In this document: positions 15,278 to 23,194 of the stretch, in pieces | Position numbering within the stretch: position 1 is the first letter of the stretch | Layout of the letters: each line of letters opens with the position of its first letter | Source: Heteroruminococcus sp964369885 | Lineage (GTDB): Bacteria > Bacillota > Clostridia > Oscillospirales > Ruminococcaceae | Length of the DNA stretch: 26,081 bases | NCBI GenBank assembly: GCA_964369885.1 | Contig: CAYJGQ010000017.1 | Span: 1-26,081 of the forward strand | Reading direction: 5' to 3' | Translations under genes and position numbers: made by a program | The notes under the pieces: generated by a model | The model's input: only the letters and a program-made list of their open reading frames with translations | Database searches by the model: none | Told to the model about the DNA's origin: nothing

Positions 15278-16633
15278 ATGACCCCAAAGGAATTATTACT
15301 TGCAACCCTTGCGCATAAAACCACCCCCCGTGCCCCGTGGGTACCCTTTGCAGGTGTTCATGCCGGCCTACTTACAGGGGTAAATGCCACCGAAATTCTC
15401 ACAAACGAAGATGCCCTGGTTGAAGCCCTGCTTGAGGTTAACCGCCTTTACAAGCCCGACGGCCAGCCAGTGGTGTTTGACCTTCAACTCGAGGCCGAAA
15501 TACTTAGTTGTGACCTTGTTTGGGCCGACGACTGCCCTCCCAGTGTTTCAAGTCATCCACTGGCCGACACCATGACGGTGCCCTGCAAGTGTACCCTGCC
15601 CACCCCCGAGAGCGGCCGTATGCCACTGGTGCTGTCGGCCATGCGCCGCATGAAGGAGGCAGTGGGGGAGACCACTGCACTGTACGGCCTATACTGCGGC
15701 CCCTTCACCCTGGCAAGCCACCTGCGCGGCAATGACATCTTCATGGATATGTACGATGACGAGGACTATGTGGCCGAGCTAATGGACTTTTGCACCGAGT
15801 GCGCAAAGCGCATGACCGATATGTTCATGGATGCAGGAATGGATATTATAGCCGTTGTAGATCCTCTGGTTAGCCAAATTTCGGCCGAACACTTTGAGCA
15901 GTTTTTATCAGGGCCATACCAAAAGATATTTGATTACATCCGTGAAAAGGGTGGTCTTTCGGCCTTTTTTGTCTGCGGCAATGCCACACGCAATATAGAG
16001 GTTATGTGCAAAACCGGCCCCGACTCGATCTCGGTGGATGAAAATGTTGATATATTTGCGGCCAAGGCAATTTGCGATGAGTATAATGTGGCTGTGGGTG
16101 GTAACATTCCGCTGACCTCGGTCATGCTACACGGCACACAGCAGGACAACATGAAGCATGTAATTGATATGCTTGATAAACTGGAAGAGTACAAAAACTT
16201 TATTGTTGCCCCGGGCTGTGATATGCCATATGCTGTGCCCATTGAAAACACCATAGGCGCAACACAGGCCGTAATTGAAACCGAAGCCGTGCGAGAGATG
16301 ATTAAAAATTATGTGGCTGTCGATGATGGTGTAGAGGTAACATTGCCCGATTACGACAACCTTGAAAAACCCTTGGTGGAGGTCTTCACCCTCGACTCGG
16401 CCACATGTGCGGCCTGTACCTACATGATGGGGGCGGCCAATGTGGCGCAGGAAACCTTTGGCGATGCCATTGAGGTTGTGGAGTACAAGTTCACACTAAA
16501 GGAGAATATAGCACGTTGCAAAAAGATGGGGGTTACAAACCTTCCGGCCATATATGTAAACGGACAGCTTAAATTCTCCTCCATTATACCCAGCAAATCC
16601 GAGCTGGAAAATGCCATAAAAGAAGTGATGTAA
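15278..16633 (+). CDS. URO-D-fold corrinoid methyltransferase with C-terminal thioredoxin-like domain
   Basis: A 451-residue fusion. Residues 1-345 match the uroporphyrinogen-decarboxylase-fold methyltransferases (MtaA/MtbA-like). Those enzymes move a methyl group between a corrinoid protein and a thiol or other acceptor using zinc. The zinc region is altered: the usual HxCG reads FVCG (Phe231, Cys233), while the later cysteine is kept in PGCDMP (Cys314). After a linker near 350-365 comes a thioredoxin-like domain of about 85 residues with a CAAC redox motif (377-380) and the cis-proline segment NLPAIYVNG. An attached dithiol domain could act as methyl acceptor, thiol reductant or redox switch, which is inference. 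GGAG before the start is clear. True heme uroporphyrinogen decarboxylase is unlikely in this context. Confidence 0.85.
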   Translation: MTPKELLLATLAHKTTPRAPWVPFAGVHAGLLTGVNATEILTNEDALVEALLEVNRLYKPDGQPVVFDLQLEAEILSCDLVWADDCPPSVSSHPLADTMTVPCKCTLPTPESGRMPLVLSAMRRMKEAVGETTALYGLYCGPFTLASHLRGNDIFMDMYDDEDYVAELMDFCTECAKRMTDMFMDAGMDIIAVVDPLVSQISAEHFEQFLSGPYQKIFDYIREKGGLSAFFVCGNATRNIEVMCKTGPDSISVDENVDIFAAKAICDEYNVAVGGNIPLTSVMLHGTQQDNMKHVIDMLDKLEEYKNFIVAPGCDMPYAVPIENTIGATQAVIETEAVREMIKNYVAVDDGVEVTLPDYDNLEKPLVEVFTLDSATCAACTYMMGAANVAQETFGDAIEVVEYKFTLKENIARCKKMGVTNLPAIYVNGQLKFSSIIPSKSELENAIKEVM

Positions 16634-16648
16634 ACGCAGTATAAAACC

Positions 16649-16682
16649 TTTGGGTAGTGTCGCCATGGCGGCACTGCCCAAA
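16649..16682 (+). promoter_or_regulatory. Intercistronic hairpin between methyltransferase and GTPase genes
   Basis: A 16-bp inverted repeat (TTTGGGTAGTGTCGCC with GGCGGCACTGCCCAAA, two wobble pairs) lies 15 bases after the methyltransferase stop. No T-run follows, so full termination is unlikely. It could stabilise the upstream mRNA or lower expression of the downstream genes. Confidence 0.55.
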
Positions 16683-16700
16683 ATTACTCGGAGAAAACAG

Positions 16701-17615
16701 ATGAAATTATACCTGATAACAGGATTTTTAGGGGCCGGAAAGACAACATTTCTTAGAAATTTTATAAAGATTTTTGGGGATAAAAAACTTTATCTTATTA
16801 TAAATGAATTTGGCAAGGTGGATGTGGACGGCGCACTGCTAAGCGAGATGCAGGCCACCCTTGCCCGCATAAACAACGGCTCTATTTTTTGCGCCTGCCG
16901 ACTTGATAAATTTGAGGAAACCCTTGGGGAGGCCATGACGCAAAATCCCGATATAATTTTGGTTGAGGCCTCGGGACTTTCCGACCCTACCAATGTGCGC
17001 CGTGTGCTTAGTGAGGAAAAATTCTCAGACATTGAGTACATGGGAAGCATCTGCCTTGTGGATGCACTGCGACTAAAAAAGGTGGCCCACACGGCCAGGG
17101 TATGTCCAAAACAATTGGCTGTGTCCTCCTTGGTGCTGATAAATAAAACCGACATTGCCACCCCCGAGCAACTGCATGAAACCTGTGATTTGGTAAGCCG
17201 GCTTGCACCTGGGGCAACTCAGCGCAAAACAGAGCAGGGGGGATTTCTTCCCGAGTGGCTGGAGCTGATTGTGCCCGAAAGCGACTTTTTTGAGGCTCCA
17301 CACTCGGCCGATATCACCCTGCAAAAAGAATGTCTTGACATCTCGCCCGAGATGTCCCCCGAGCAGGCGGTGCACATGCTAAACCTACTTTGTGAAGATA
17401 CCTACCGAATGAAGGGCTTTTTGCGCCTGGGTGGCGATAAAATATACCTTGCCGACTGTGTTGGCCCAATGGTAAAGCTTGAGGCCTATACAGCCGCAAC
17501 ACCCACCGAGGATGTGGGAAAGCTTGTGCTTTTGTCGGGCAAGGGAATGCCCCTGCGCAGGGCTGTAAAACAGGTTTTACAGTGGTATGGCAGCTTGGTA
17601 AGGCAGGATGTGTAA
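16701..17615 (+). CDS. CobW-family GTPase, divergent cysteine motif
   Basis: A 304-residue cytoplasmic GTPase of the CobW/UreG/HypB group, thought to hand metal or corrinoid cofactors to client enzymes. Walker A is GFLGAGKTT (9-17), followed by NEFGKVDVDG, VEASGLSDP and the base-specificity motif NKTD (148-151). The usual CxCC metal site after NG reads SIFCAC (61-66), so the first two cysteines are lost and Cys64 and Cys66 remain. A shortened C-terminal CobW-like domain follows (about 230-304). The start at 16701 with GGAG is preferred over an ATG 17 codons upstream that lies inside a hairpin. In this operon it may load zinc into the URO-D-fold enzyme or help the corrinoid protein, neither of which is proven. 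Confidence 0.82.
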   Translation: MKLYLITGFLGAGKTTFLRNFIKIFGDKKLYLIINEFGKVDVDGALLSEMQATLARINNGSIFCACRLDKFEETLGEAMTQNPDIILVEASGLSDPTNVRRVLSEEKFSDIEYMGSICLVDALRLKKVAHTARVCPKQLAVSSLVLINKTDIATPEQLHETCDLVSRLAPGATQRKTEQGGFLPEWLELIVPESDFFEAPHSADITLQKECLDISPEMSPEQAVHMLNLLCEDTYRMKGFLRLGGDKIYLADCVGPMVKLEAYTAATPTEDVGKLVLLSGKGMPLRRAVKQVLQWYGSLVRQDV

Positions 17616-17673
17616 GGAAAACAAAGCACGGTAATGCTTAAAAATTCACCCCGTAAAATGAGGAGGAGTAGCC

Positions 17674-18234
17674 ATGACCGATACGAATTTACTAATTCAA
17701 AAGGCTGTGGAGCTTGGTGCAACGGCGGCCGGAGTTATAGCTGTAAAGGATATACTTTTTGAGCCCGAGTACCGCAAATTATGCGAGAGTAACGCCTGTG
17801 GAAAATTTGGCACAAACTGGATGTGTCCGCCGCATGTGGGGGATATACATGAGCTTATAGCGCAGGCCAAGGGCTATGAGAAGGGGCTTGTCTTTCAAAG
17901 TGTGTATACCCTGGAGGATAGCTACGATTTTGAGGGAATGATGCAGGCAGGTAAGGAGCATAAAAAGCTTACAATAACCCTGCGTGATGAATTGATGGAG
18001 CTGCCAAGCTTTGAAAAATATTTAATGCTGGGCTCGGGGAGTTGTGGGGTATGTAAACCCTGCGAGATTAAAAACGACAAGCCATGTCCATACCCCGAGC
18101 GGGCAATACCCAGCCTTGAGGCATACGGCATAGCGGTGTCGGAGCTTGCGGCCTTGGCCGACATGAAGTATATGAATGGACAGGATACCGTAACCTATTT
18201 TGCGATGTTTTTATACGAGGATAAAAAGGCATGA
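17674..18234 (+). CDS. DUF2284 cysteine-rich metal-binding protein
   Basis: A 186-residue cytoplasmic protein of the DUF2284 (predicted metal-binding) family. Seven cysteines fall in two groups: Cys37, Cys42 and Cys51 (CESNACGKF, then WMCPPH), and Cys124, Cys127, Cys130 and Cys138 (CGVCKPC, then CPYPERAIPS). The second group looks like an iron-sulfur cluster site. The protein follows a very strong AGGAGGAG site. Its stop overlaps the start of the RACo-type gene by four bases (ATGA), so the two are translationally coupled. This suggests a joint role, for example electron delivery to the activator's ferredoxin domain. Function is not established, and that proposal is inference. Confidence 0.83.
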   Translation: MTDTNLLIQKAVELGATAAGVIAVKDILFEPEYRKLCESNACGKFGTNWMCPPHVGDIHELIAQAKGYEKGLVFQSVYTLEDSYDFEGMMQAGKEHKKLTITLRDELMELPSFEKYLMLGSGSCGVCKPCEIKNDKPCPYPERAIPSLEAYGIAVSELAALADMKYMNGQDTVTYFAMFLYEDKKA

Positions 18235-19727
18235 CCATAAAACTAAATGGGAAAAATATAACAGTCCAACAAAACAGCCTTTTGAGCGATATAATGGGAC
18301 TACACACCTCTATGGAGCTTCCCTGCGGTGGCAAGGGTATGTGTGGCAAATGTAGGGTGATAGCGCATGGACAGCTTTCTGCGCCGTCACAGCAGGAAAA
18401 GGATATCCTCACCCCAAAACAGTTGGAGCTTGGTGTAAGGCTTGCCTGCTGCTGCGTGGTACAGGGTGACTGTGTGGTTGAGAGTAGCCATGAGGCAGAG
18501 GCGCAGGTGCAGGTGGAGGGATATATGCCCTCCTTTACCCATGAGCCAATGTTTAGAAATGTTGGTGTGGCCATCGATCTTGGCACCACCACACTGGCCG
18601 CCATACTGTATGATAAAAGTGGCAAAAGGGGGGAGGCCACGGCCCTAAACCCTCAGGCACGCTGGGGCGCCGATGTGATATCTCGCCTTGAAAAGGCCAT
18701 AAACGCAGGCGGTCAGGAGCTGGCAAATAGTATCCGTGAGGGGCTGTCGCAGCTCATTGAGGAGCTTTGTTGTCGGTCGGGATACAGCCCAAATGATGTG
18801 GACTGTCTTGTTATCACCGGAAACACCGCCATGATGCATTTGTTAACCCAAAGAGATCCCACCGCCATTACCCGAGCACCTTTTGAGAGCGAATGGCTGT
18901 TTGGCGAGTATATATCGGCCGCCGCCCTTGACCTGCCCTGCCCCGATGCCATGGTGTATCTGCCACGTTGTATGTCGGCCTTTGTGGGTGGGGATATCAC
19001 CACGGCTATGTTGGCCAGCGGCATATGTGATGACAAGGCCACAGCCATTATGGTTGACATAGGCACAAACGGTGAGGTTGCCCTTTGGCATGGTGGGGAG
19101 CTTTACTGCTGCTCCACCGCCGCAGGCCCTGCCTTTGAGGGGGCAGGAATCTCCATGGGAATGGGTGGCAAGGTTGGCGCAATACGCAGTGTATCCCTGT
19201 TTAACGGCAGGATGCACAGCGAGGTAATAGGCGATGTACCACCCGTAGGAATATGTGCAAGCGGTGTTATTGATGCCGTGGCCTGCCTGCTTAAAAGCGG
19301 CAGGATGGACGAAACAGGGCTATTGGAGCAGGACCCTACGCTCATTGCCACGCCGGTTAGCATAACCGGACAGGATGTGCGCATGGTACAGCTTGCCAAA
19401 AGTGCCATTTATGCAGGAATAATTACCATGGTAAACAAGGCCGGCATAACCCATAATGATGTTGATAAACTCTGCATAGCAGGGGGATTTGGAAGTCATA
19501 TCGACCTGCAAAATGCCACATATGTGGGGCTTATCCCGGGTGGTTATGAGGATAAAACACAGGTTATGGGCAATATTGCACTGTCGGGGGCGGCCATGCT
19601 GCTTTTGTGCCACAGCTTTGTGGGGCAGAGCCTTGAAATAGCAAAATCGGCCAGGGTGATGGATTTAGCAGGAGATCCCTTGTTTGCCAATGCATATGTT
19701 GATGGAATGCTGTTTGAGGAACCATGA
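18231..19727 (+). CDS. RACo-type corrinoid activation protein (2Fe-2S ferredoxin + ASKHA/DUF4445)
   Basis: A 498-residue reductive activator that uses ATP and a low-potential electron to return inactive Co(II) corrinoid protein to Co(I). The N-terminal plant-type ferredoxin domain binds 2Fe-2S through Cys32, Cys38, Cys41 and Cys73 (PCGGKGMCGKC, then RLACC). The ASKHA ATPase part begins VAIDLGTTTLAAILYD (about residue 115). It contains ITGNTAMMHLL, MVDIGTNGEVAL, GPAFEGAGISMGMGG and CIAGGFGSHID. At 498 residues it is shorter than the roughly 600-residue RACo of acetogens, probably lacking part of the middle domain. Its place at the end of the corrinoid operon fits activation of the corrinoid protein encoded first. 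Confidence 0.9.
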   Translation: MTIKLNGKNITVQQNSLLSDIMGLHTSMELPCGGKGMCGKCRVIAHGQLSAPSQQEKDILTPKQLELGVRLACCCVVQGDCVVESSHEAEAQVQVEGYMPSFTHEPMFRNVGVAIDLGTTTLAAILYDKSGKRGEATALNPQARWGADVISRLEKAINAGGQELANSIREGLSQLIEELCCRSGYSPNDVDCLVITGNTAMMHLLTQRDPTAITRAPFESEWLFGEYISAAALDLPCPDAMVYLPRCMSAFVGGDITTAMLASGICDDKATAIMVDIGTNGEVALWHGGELYCCSTAAGPAFEGAGISMGMGGKVGAIRSVSLFNGRMHSEVIGDVPPVGICASGVIDAVACLLKSGRMDETGLLEQDPTLIATPVSITGQDVRMVQLAKSAIYAGIITMVNKAGITHNDVDKLCIAGGFGSHIDLQNATYVGLIPGGYEDKTQVMGNIALSGAAMLLLCHSFVGQSLEIAKSARVMDLAGDPLFANAYVDGMLFEEP

Positions 19728-19748
19728 TAAAATTTTTTATGCTTTTTA

Positions 19749-19777
19749 TGGAAAAACAGCCTATGTAGATGTATAAT
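19749..19777 (+). promoter_or_regulatory. Promoter of the cobalamin-riboswitch transcript
   Basis: TGGAAA (19749-19754) and a perfect TATAAT (19772-19777) are separated by 17 bases and lie just before the aptamer. This gives the ECF gene its own start, separate from the upstream operon. Confidence 0.55.
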
Positions 19778-19801
19778 GTAAAGAGATAAAAAAGAATATT
19801 A

Positions 19802-19964
19802 GGCAGATGATACTGGGGAAACAGGTGAGAATCCTGTACGGTACCGCCACCGTGATGCGCAGTGCGCAAAGTCGGGATACCAAATCTGCCAAGACACAAT
19901 TCACGAGTTATGGATTGGTGCCATTGTATGGCCCCACACCGATAGTTACAGTGTGGGGTTTTTT
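19802..19964 (+). promoter_or_regulatory. Cobalamin riboswitch with intrinsic terminator
   Basis: The aptamer is compact (about 89 bases). P1 is GGCAGAT (19802-19808) with ATCTGCC (19884-19890). Inside are the conserved GGGGAA, CAGGTGAGAATCCTG, the B12-box-like CCGCCACCGTGA and AGTCGGGATACC. The long peripheral helices of large AdoCbl aptamers are missing, as in the compact class. Downstream, CCCCACAC (19932-19939) and GTGTGGGG (19951-19958) plus six T form a terminator. GGTG (19917-19920) followed by CCAT could pair with ATGG and CACC (19928-19940) as an antiterminator. Bound cobalamin should stop transcription of the ECF transporter gene. Confidence 0.9.
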
Positions 19965-19996
19965 GTGGCCCTGCCATCATAGGGAGGATTACCGCA

Positions 19997-20542
19997 ATGA
20001 AAAACAGTAGTGATAAGGGTCGTAAAAACCCGATATCCACAAAAACAATAATAGTGGGAGGGCTGTTGGCGGCACTGCTTTATGCCTCACAAATTGCCAT
20101 GGCGGCCCTGCCAAATATCGAGGCGGTCTCGCTTCTTGTAATACTTTTTACCATACACTTTCCACGCACTATACCCCTAATACTTCCCGTGTTTATACTG
20201 CTTGAGGGGCTGACATTTGGCTTTGGCATTTGGTGGGTAAACTACCTTTATGTGTGGCCTTTGTTGGCGCTGGGGGCACACCTGATGCGCAGGAATAACA
20301 GCCTGCTAATTTGGGCGATTTATTCGGGGGTGTTTGGGCTGTGCTTTGGGGCATTATGTGCAATACCCTGGGCCATAAGCGGTGGCTGGGCGGCAGGCGT
20401 TGCCTACTGGGTGCGGGGCATTCCCTTTGATATTGCCCACTGTGCGGGTAATATTGCCATGATGTTGGTGTTATACAAACCACTCTCGCGCCCACTTAGG
20501 TGGCTTGCAAACTACAGCGAGGGTGCACCCAAAACCCAGTGA
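19997..20542 (+). CDS. ECF transporter S component, probably cobalamin/corrinoid
   Basis: A 181-residue membrane protein with about five or six hydrophobic helices and a polar N-terminus. The first helix contains LAALLYASQIAMAALPNIEAVS and the second VILFTIHFPRTIPLI, typical of ECF S components. The S component binds the vitamin and works with shared EcfA/A'/T units encoded elsewhere. The cobalamin riboswitch immediately upstream strongly suggests vitamin B12 or a precursor as substrate, a role filled by CbrT in some Firmicutes. GGAGG lies about nine bases before the ATG. Position after the corrinoid operon links cofactor uptake to use. The substrate is inferred from regulation, not from binding residues. 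Confidence 0.82.
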   Translation: MKNSSDKGRKNPISTKTIIVGGLLAALLYASQIAMAALPNIEAVSLLVILFTIHFPRTIPLILPVFILLEGLTFGFGIWWVNYLYVWPLLALGAHLMRRNNSLLIWAIYSGVFGLCFGALCAIPWAISGGWAAGVAYWVRGIPFDIAHCAGNIAMMLVLYKPLSRPLRWLANYSEGAPKTQ

Positions 20543-20578
20543 AACCTCCCCGCAGTTCGGCGGCTTGAAAAACACAAC

Positions 20579-20614
20579 AAAAAAGGTGATGACCAAACGG
20601 TCATCACCTTTTTT
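20579..20614. terminator. Bidirectional terminator between ECF S and spoIIE
   Basis: A perfect 16-bp stem, AAAAAAGGTGATGACC with GGTCATCACCTTTTTT, surrounds an AAAC loop. It has T-runs when read in either direction and sits between convergent genes. Confidence 0.9.
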
Positions 20615-20663
20615 CAATCATGCGCAGGATTATTAACGTCCCACATCTACCTCTAAAAAAAGT

Positions 20664-22985
20664 TTAGGACTCCTCGGGTTTACTTAGGTGGGCGCATATA
20701 ACCGTGATGTCGTCCTCGCGGCCATCGTCACGGCGCAGTCGGGCGGCATTGGCCAGCCTGTCGGCAAGATTTTGTGGGCTGTCCCCTGCAAAGCGCTCAA
20801 CCTCACGGCTTACCCACTCCACACCGCAGGCACTAACCCCGTCCGACATAAGCACCACCCAGTCGCCACTGTGAAGGGATAGGGTGCTATGCTCAAACTC
20901 GGCTCCCTGCAATATGCCGGCCGGCAGGGAGGTTGACTCCACGCTTCCGCCCCTGCCACCGTGGCAGATGACACTTGGGGCGGCCCCCGCCTTGTAAAAT
21001 TTTACCCTGCCCGAGTATAAATCCACCACCGCCGCATCAATAGTGGCAAGCGATTCCTCCCCGGACTTTACAAGCAGCGCCGAGTTTACAAGGCGCAGGG
21101 CGCTGTCGTAGTCGGCGCCGGCCTTGACAAGCCGTGAGAGCAGACTGACCGCCATGGCCGAATCGACCGCCGCCGCCCCACCACTGCCCATGCCATCCGA
21201 CAGCATTATATGAAAACAACAACCATCGGTCACAAATGTGCGGTGGGTGTCGCCACAAACCTCGCCATCACGGCGTGAAATCTGGCTGGCGGCCGCCTCA
21301 ACCCTAAACTCGGGTTTTTCCCGAAATACGGTGCGCATTCCATCCGAGGTGCGTGTGCACTGCGCCGCCCCAAAGCTGCGTCGTGTGCTCTCGCTTAACA
21401 ATCGTCCAAGTTCATCTAAATCTCCACGCTCCACCGCATCAAGGGGGAGCAATAGTTCTATGCTTATCCGCTTGCCACTGCGCAGACACAAAAAACCATT
21501 TGAGCGACCGCTCCAGCCTGAGAGCACATCGGCCACACGTGCATTAAAGGCAGGGTCAACAACTCGGCAACTCTCCAAGGTGTCACGAAGCCCCCCAAGG
21601 TAAAGTGCCATGCCCTCAAATTGGTCGGTAACAAGTGAGCGCACCTGCGACACCTTGCGCCGTGTGCCCTCTCGTGAAATAAAGTGGCTATACTCATCCG
21701 ATGTGGCCTTCCAAACCTCCTGCACACGCCCACACCGCCGCAAAAATTCGTCGCTGTAATCCCCGGCATCAAATTCGCCACCCCTGCGCACCGCCTGCAC
21801 CATCTGCCTAAACCCTCGCACCGAGCTGCCGTAGTGTTCCACCCAGCAGGCACTGCTTTTGGCGCACCGCCTGCACACCCTTCTGGCCACCTCGTCAGGT
21901 ACGCTCTCCATATCGTTGTGGGATATTTGATCCAGTCTATGTGAAACCTGTCGTGTGATATCACAGATTTCCTCAAGGGCCTTCACGGTGCCATCAAGCT
22001 TTGAGGAGATGAACTGTCTGCCGGCGCGGTCGCCTTTTAGGGGGCTTGCAAACAGCCGTGAGGTGCGGTGCAGTAGCTCGGAGGGCATACCTGCAAAGGC
22101 CATTGTACCCACCATTATCTCTATGAGTGTGGACAATGCAAAATCCCCGCCACCCACAAGTGCGGTAAAGCCACCGCAAAATACAAAAGCGGCGGCGCTT
22201 CCCATGCGCCCAATGGGGGAGAAGACCCCTGAAAAAAGCCCACCCATGCCATAAAGGGCAATGCAGGTGCCAAAATCTCCCGAAACAAAGCCGAAGGATA
22301 TTCCCAAAAGCACCCCAAGCGATGCCCCTGCTCCAACACCTGCGGTATAACCGGCCATTGTAACAGCCAACACACCAAGTGTTCGGCCAAGTGAAACATC
22401 GTCAAACCCAAGCCCGGCAAGACCAACCGCACCAATGGCCACACATACAAGCAGGGCAATGCTGTTCATGCGTCCGCGCAGATTTATGCTGGGCTGCCCC
22501 TTAACAAATAAGCGCCGCACAAAAAACGCTGTCCCCCCTGCCAAGGCCCCCTGTGAGGCCAAAAGTACATAGTCATACACATTGCCGCCCGACAGGGGTA
22601 TGTTAAGAAACCCTGCCCCCAAAGTGGCCAGAATGCTTGTAAGTATGGGCACAAGTCTAAAGCGCCCCCAGCGGTGCCTGCCAATACCCAGTTTGAGTAT
22701 GGCTATCGCTACCGCCATGGCGGCATAGATGGTGTTGACCTCGGGGGAGGGTGTGAGTAGATACCCAAGCACCACACCCACACAGGTGGGCAGTGTATAG
22801 GCAAAACTTACCGCCGCCACCAGGGCGCCGCCAAACGGCCCTACAATTCCAAGGATCTCGGTTTGAGCAAATACAAATCCCCAAAAACCCATACCTACCA
22901 TCTGAAAAATGTGGGGATGGGATAGGACCTGTTGTTGCAAGCGCTGGATAAAACTCATTCCCACAAAATGCGTGGAGTTTTTCAT
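20664..22985 (-). CDS. spoIIE: Stage II sporulation protein E (SpoIIE phosphatase)
   Basis: A 773-residue membrane-bound PP2C-type serine phosphatase. It dephosphorylates SpoIIAA to release sigma-F in the forespore and helps place the polar septum. The N-terminal third (about 30-310) is highly hydrophobic with roughly ten helices. A cytosolic linker with a cysteine cluster (CRRCAKSSACW, about 375-385) follows. The C-terminal PP2C domain (about 565-770) shows metal motifs SDGMGSGGAAA, LMSDGVSACG and REDDITVICAHL. Length is slightly below the 827 residues of Bacillus. The start at 22985 is chosen because GAGGTGG precedes it. The open frame reaches 18 codons further up. Its presence shows the organism belongs to an endospore-forming lineage. 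Confidence 0.93.
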   Translation of the reverse strand: MKNSTHFVGMSFIQRLQQQVLSHPHIFQMVGMGFWGFVFAQTEILGIVGPFGGALVAAVSFAYTLPTCVGVVLGYLLTPSPEVNTIYAAMAVAIAILKLGIGRHRWGRFRLVPILTSILATLGAGFLNIPLSGGNVYDYVLLASQGALAGGTAFFVRRLFVKGQPSINLRGRMNSIALLVCVAIGAVGLAGLGFDDVSLGRTLGVLAVTMAGYTAGVGAGASLGVLLGISFGFVSGDFGTCIALYGMGGLFSGVFSPIGRMGSAAAFVFCGGFTALVGGGDFALSTLIEIMVGTMAFAGMPSELLHRTSRLFASPLKGDRAGRQFISSKLDGTVKALEEICDITRQVSHRLDQISHNDMESVPDEVARRVCRRCAKSSACWVEHYGSSVRGFRQMVQAVRRGGEFDAGDYSDEFLRRCGRVQEVWKATSDEYSHFISREGTRRKVSQVRSLVTDQFEGMALYLGGLRDTLESCRVVDPAFNARVADVLSGWSGRSNGFLCLRSGKRISIELLLPLDAVERGDLDELGRLLSESTRRSFGAAQCTRTSDGMRTVFREKPEFRVEAAASQISRRDGEVCGDTHRTFVTDGCCFHIMLSDGMGSGGAAAVDSAMAVSLLSRLVKAGADYDSALRLVNSALLVKSGEESLATIDAAVVDLYSGRVKFYKAGAAPSVICHGGRGGSVESTSLPAGILQGAEFEHSTLSLHSGDWVVLMSDGVSACGVEWVSREVERFAGDSPQNLADRLANAARLRRDDGREDDITVICAHLSKPEES

Positions 22986-23039
22986 TATTCCCACCTCATT
23001 TATTTTTGCCGTGCCGTTTTGGCAGGGCTTGTCCCTCAC

Positions 23040-23096
23040 ATTCTAAACGAGAGGCCATGCAAAAAAGGACGAACAAAACAGGCGTAGTTTGTCGGT
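23040..23096 (-). promoter_or_regulatory. Candidate spoIIE promoter region with 0A-box-like sites
   Basis: On the minus strand TAGAAT (23040-23045) could be a -10. Two sequences resembling the Spo0A box lie upstream of it: plus-strand GGACGAAC (23067-23074) and TTTGTCGGT (23088-23096), about 21 bases apart. Neither is a perfect match to TGNCGAA, so this is weak evidence. In Bacillus, spoIIE is under Spo0A control. Confidence 0.3.
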
Positions 23097-23194
23097 GTGG
23101 GGCATAGTTGCTCATAAAACTTGAGAATTTGGGAATAGGTGGGGAGGTTTTGTGGAGGACTGCCCTTAAAATTGCGGATTTTAGCCCTGTGCGG

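Noticed and set aside
15278..16633. Heme-pathway uroporphyrinogen decarboxylase (hemE)
   Set aside because: No other heme gene is nearby. The gene sits between a corrinoid protein and a RACo-type activator and has a thioredoxin-like fusion, so a corrinoid methyltransferase is far more likely.
21464..21976. 170-codon open frame on the minus strand inside spoIIE
   Set aside because: It overlaps spoIIE in another frame, with Trp/Arg/Cys-rich translation and no recognisable domain. SpoIIE motifs are continuous across it.
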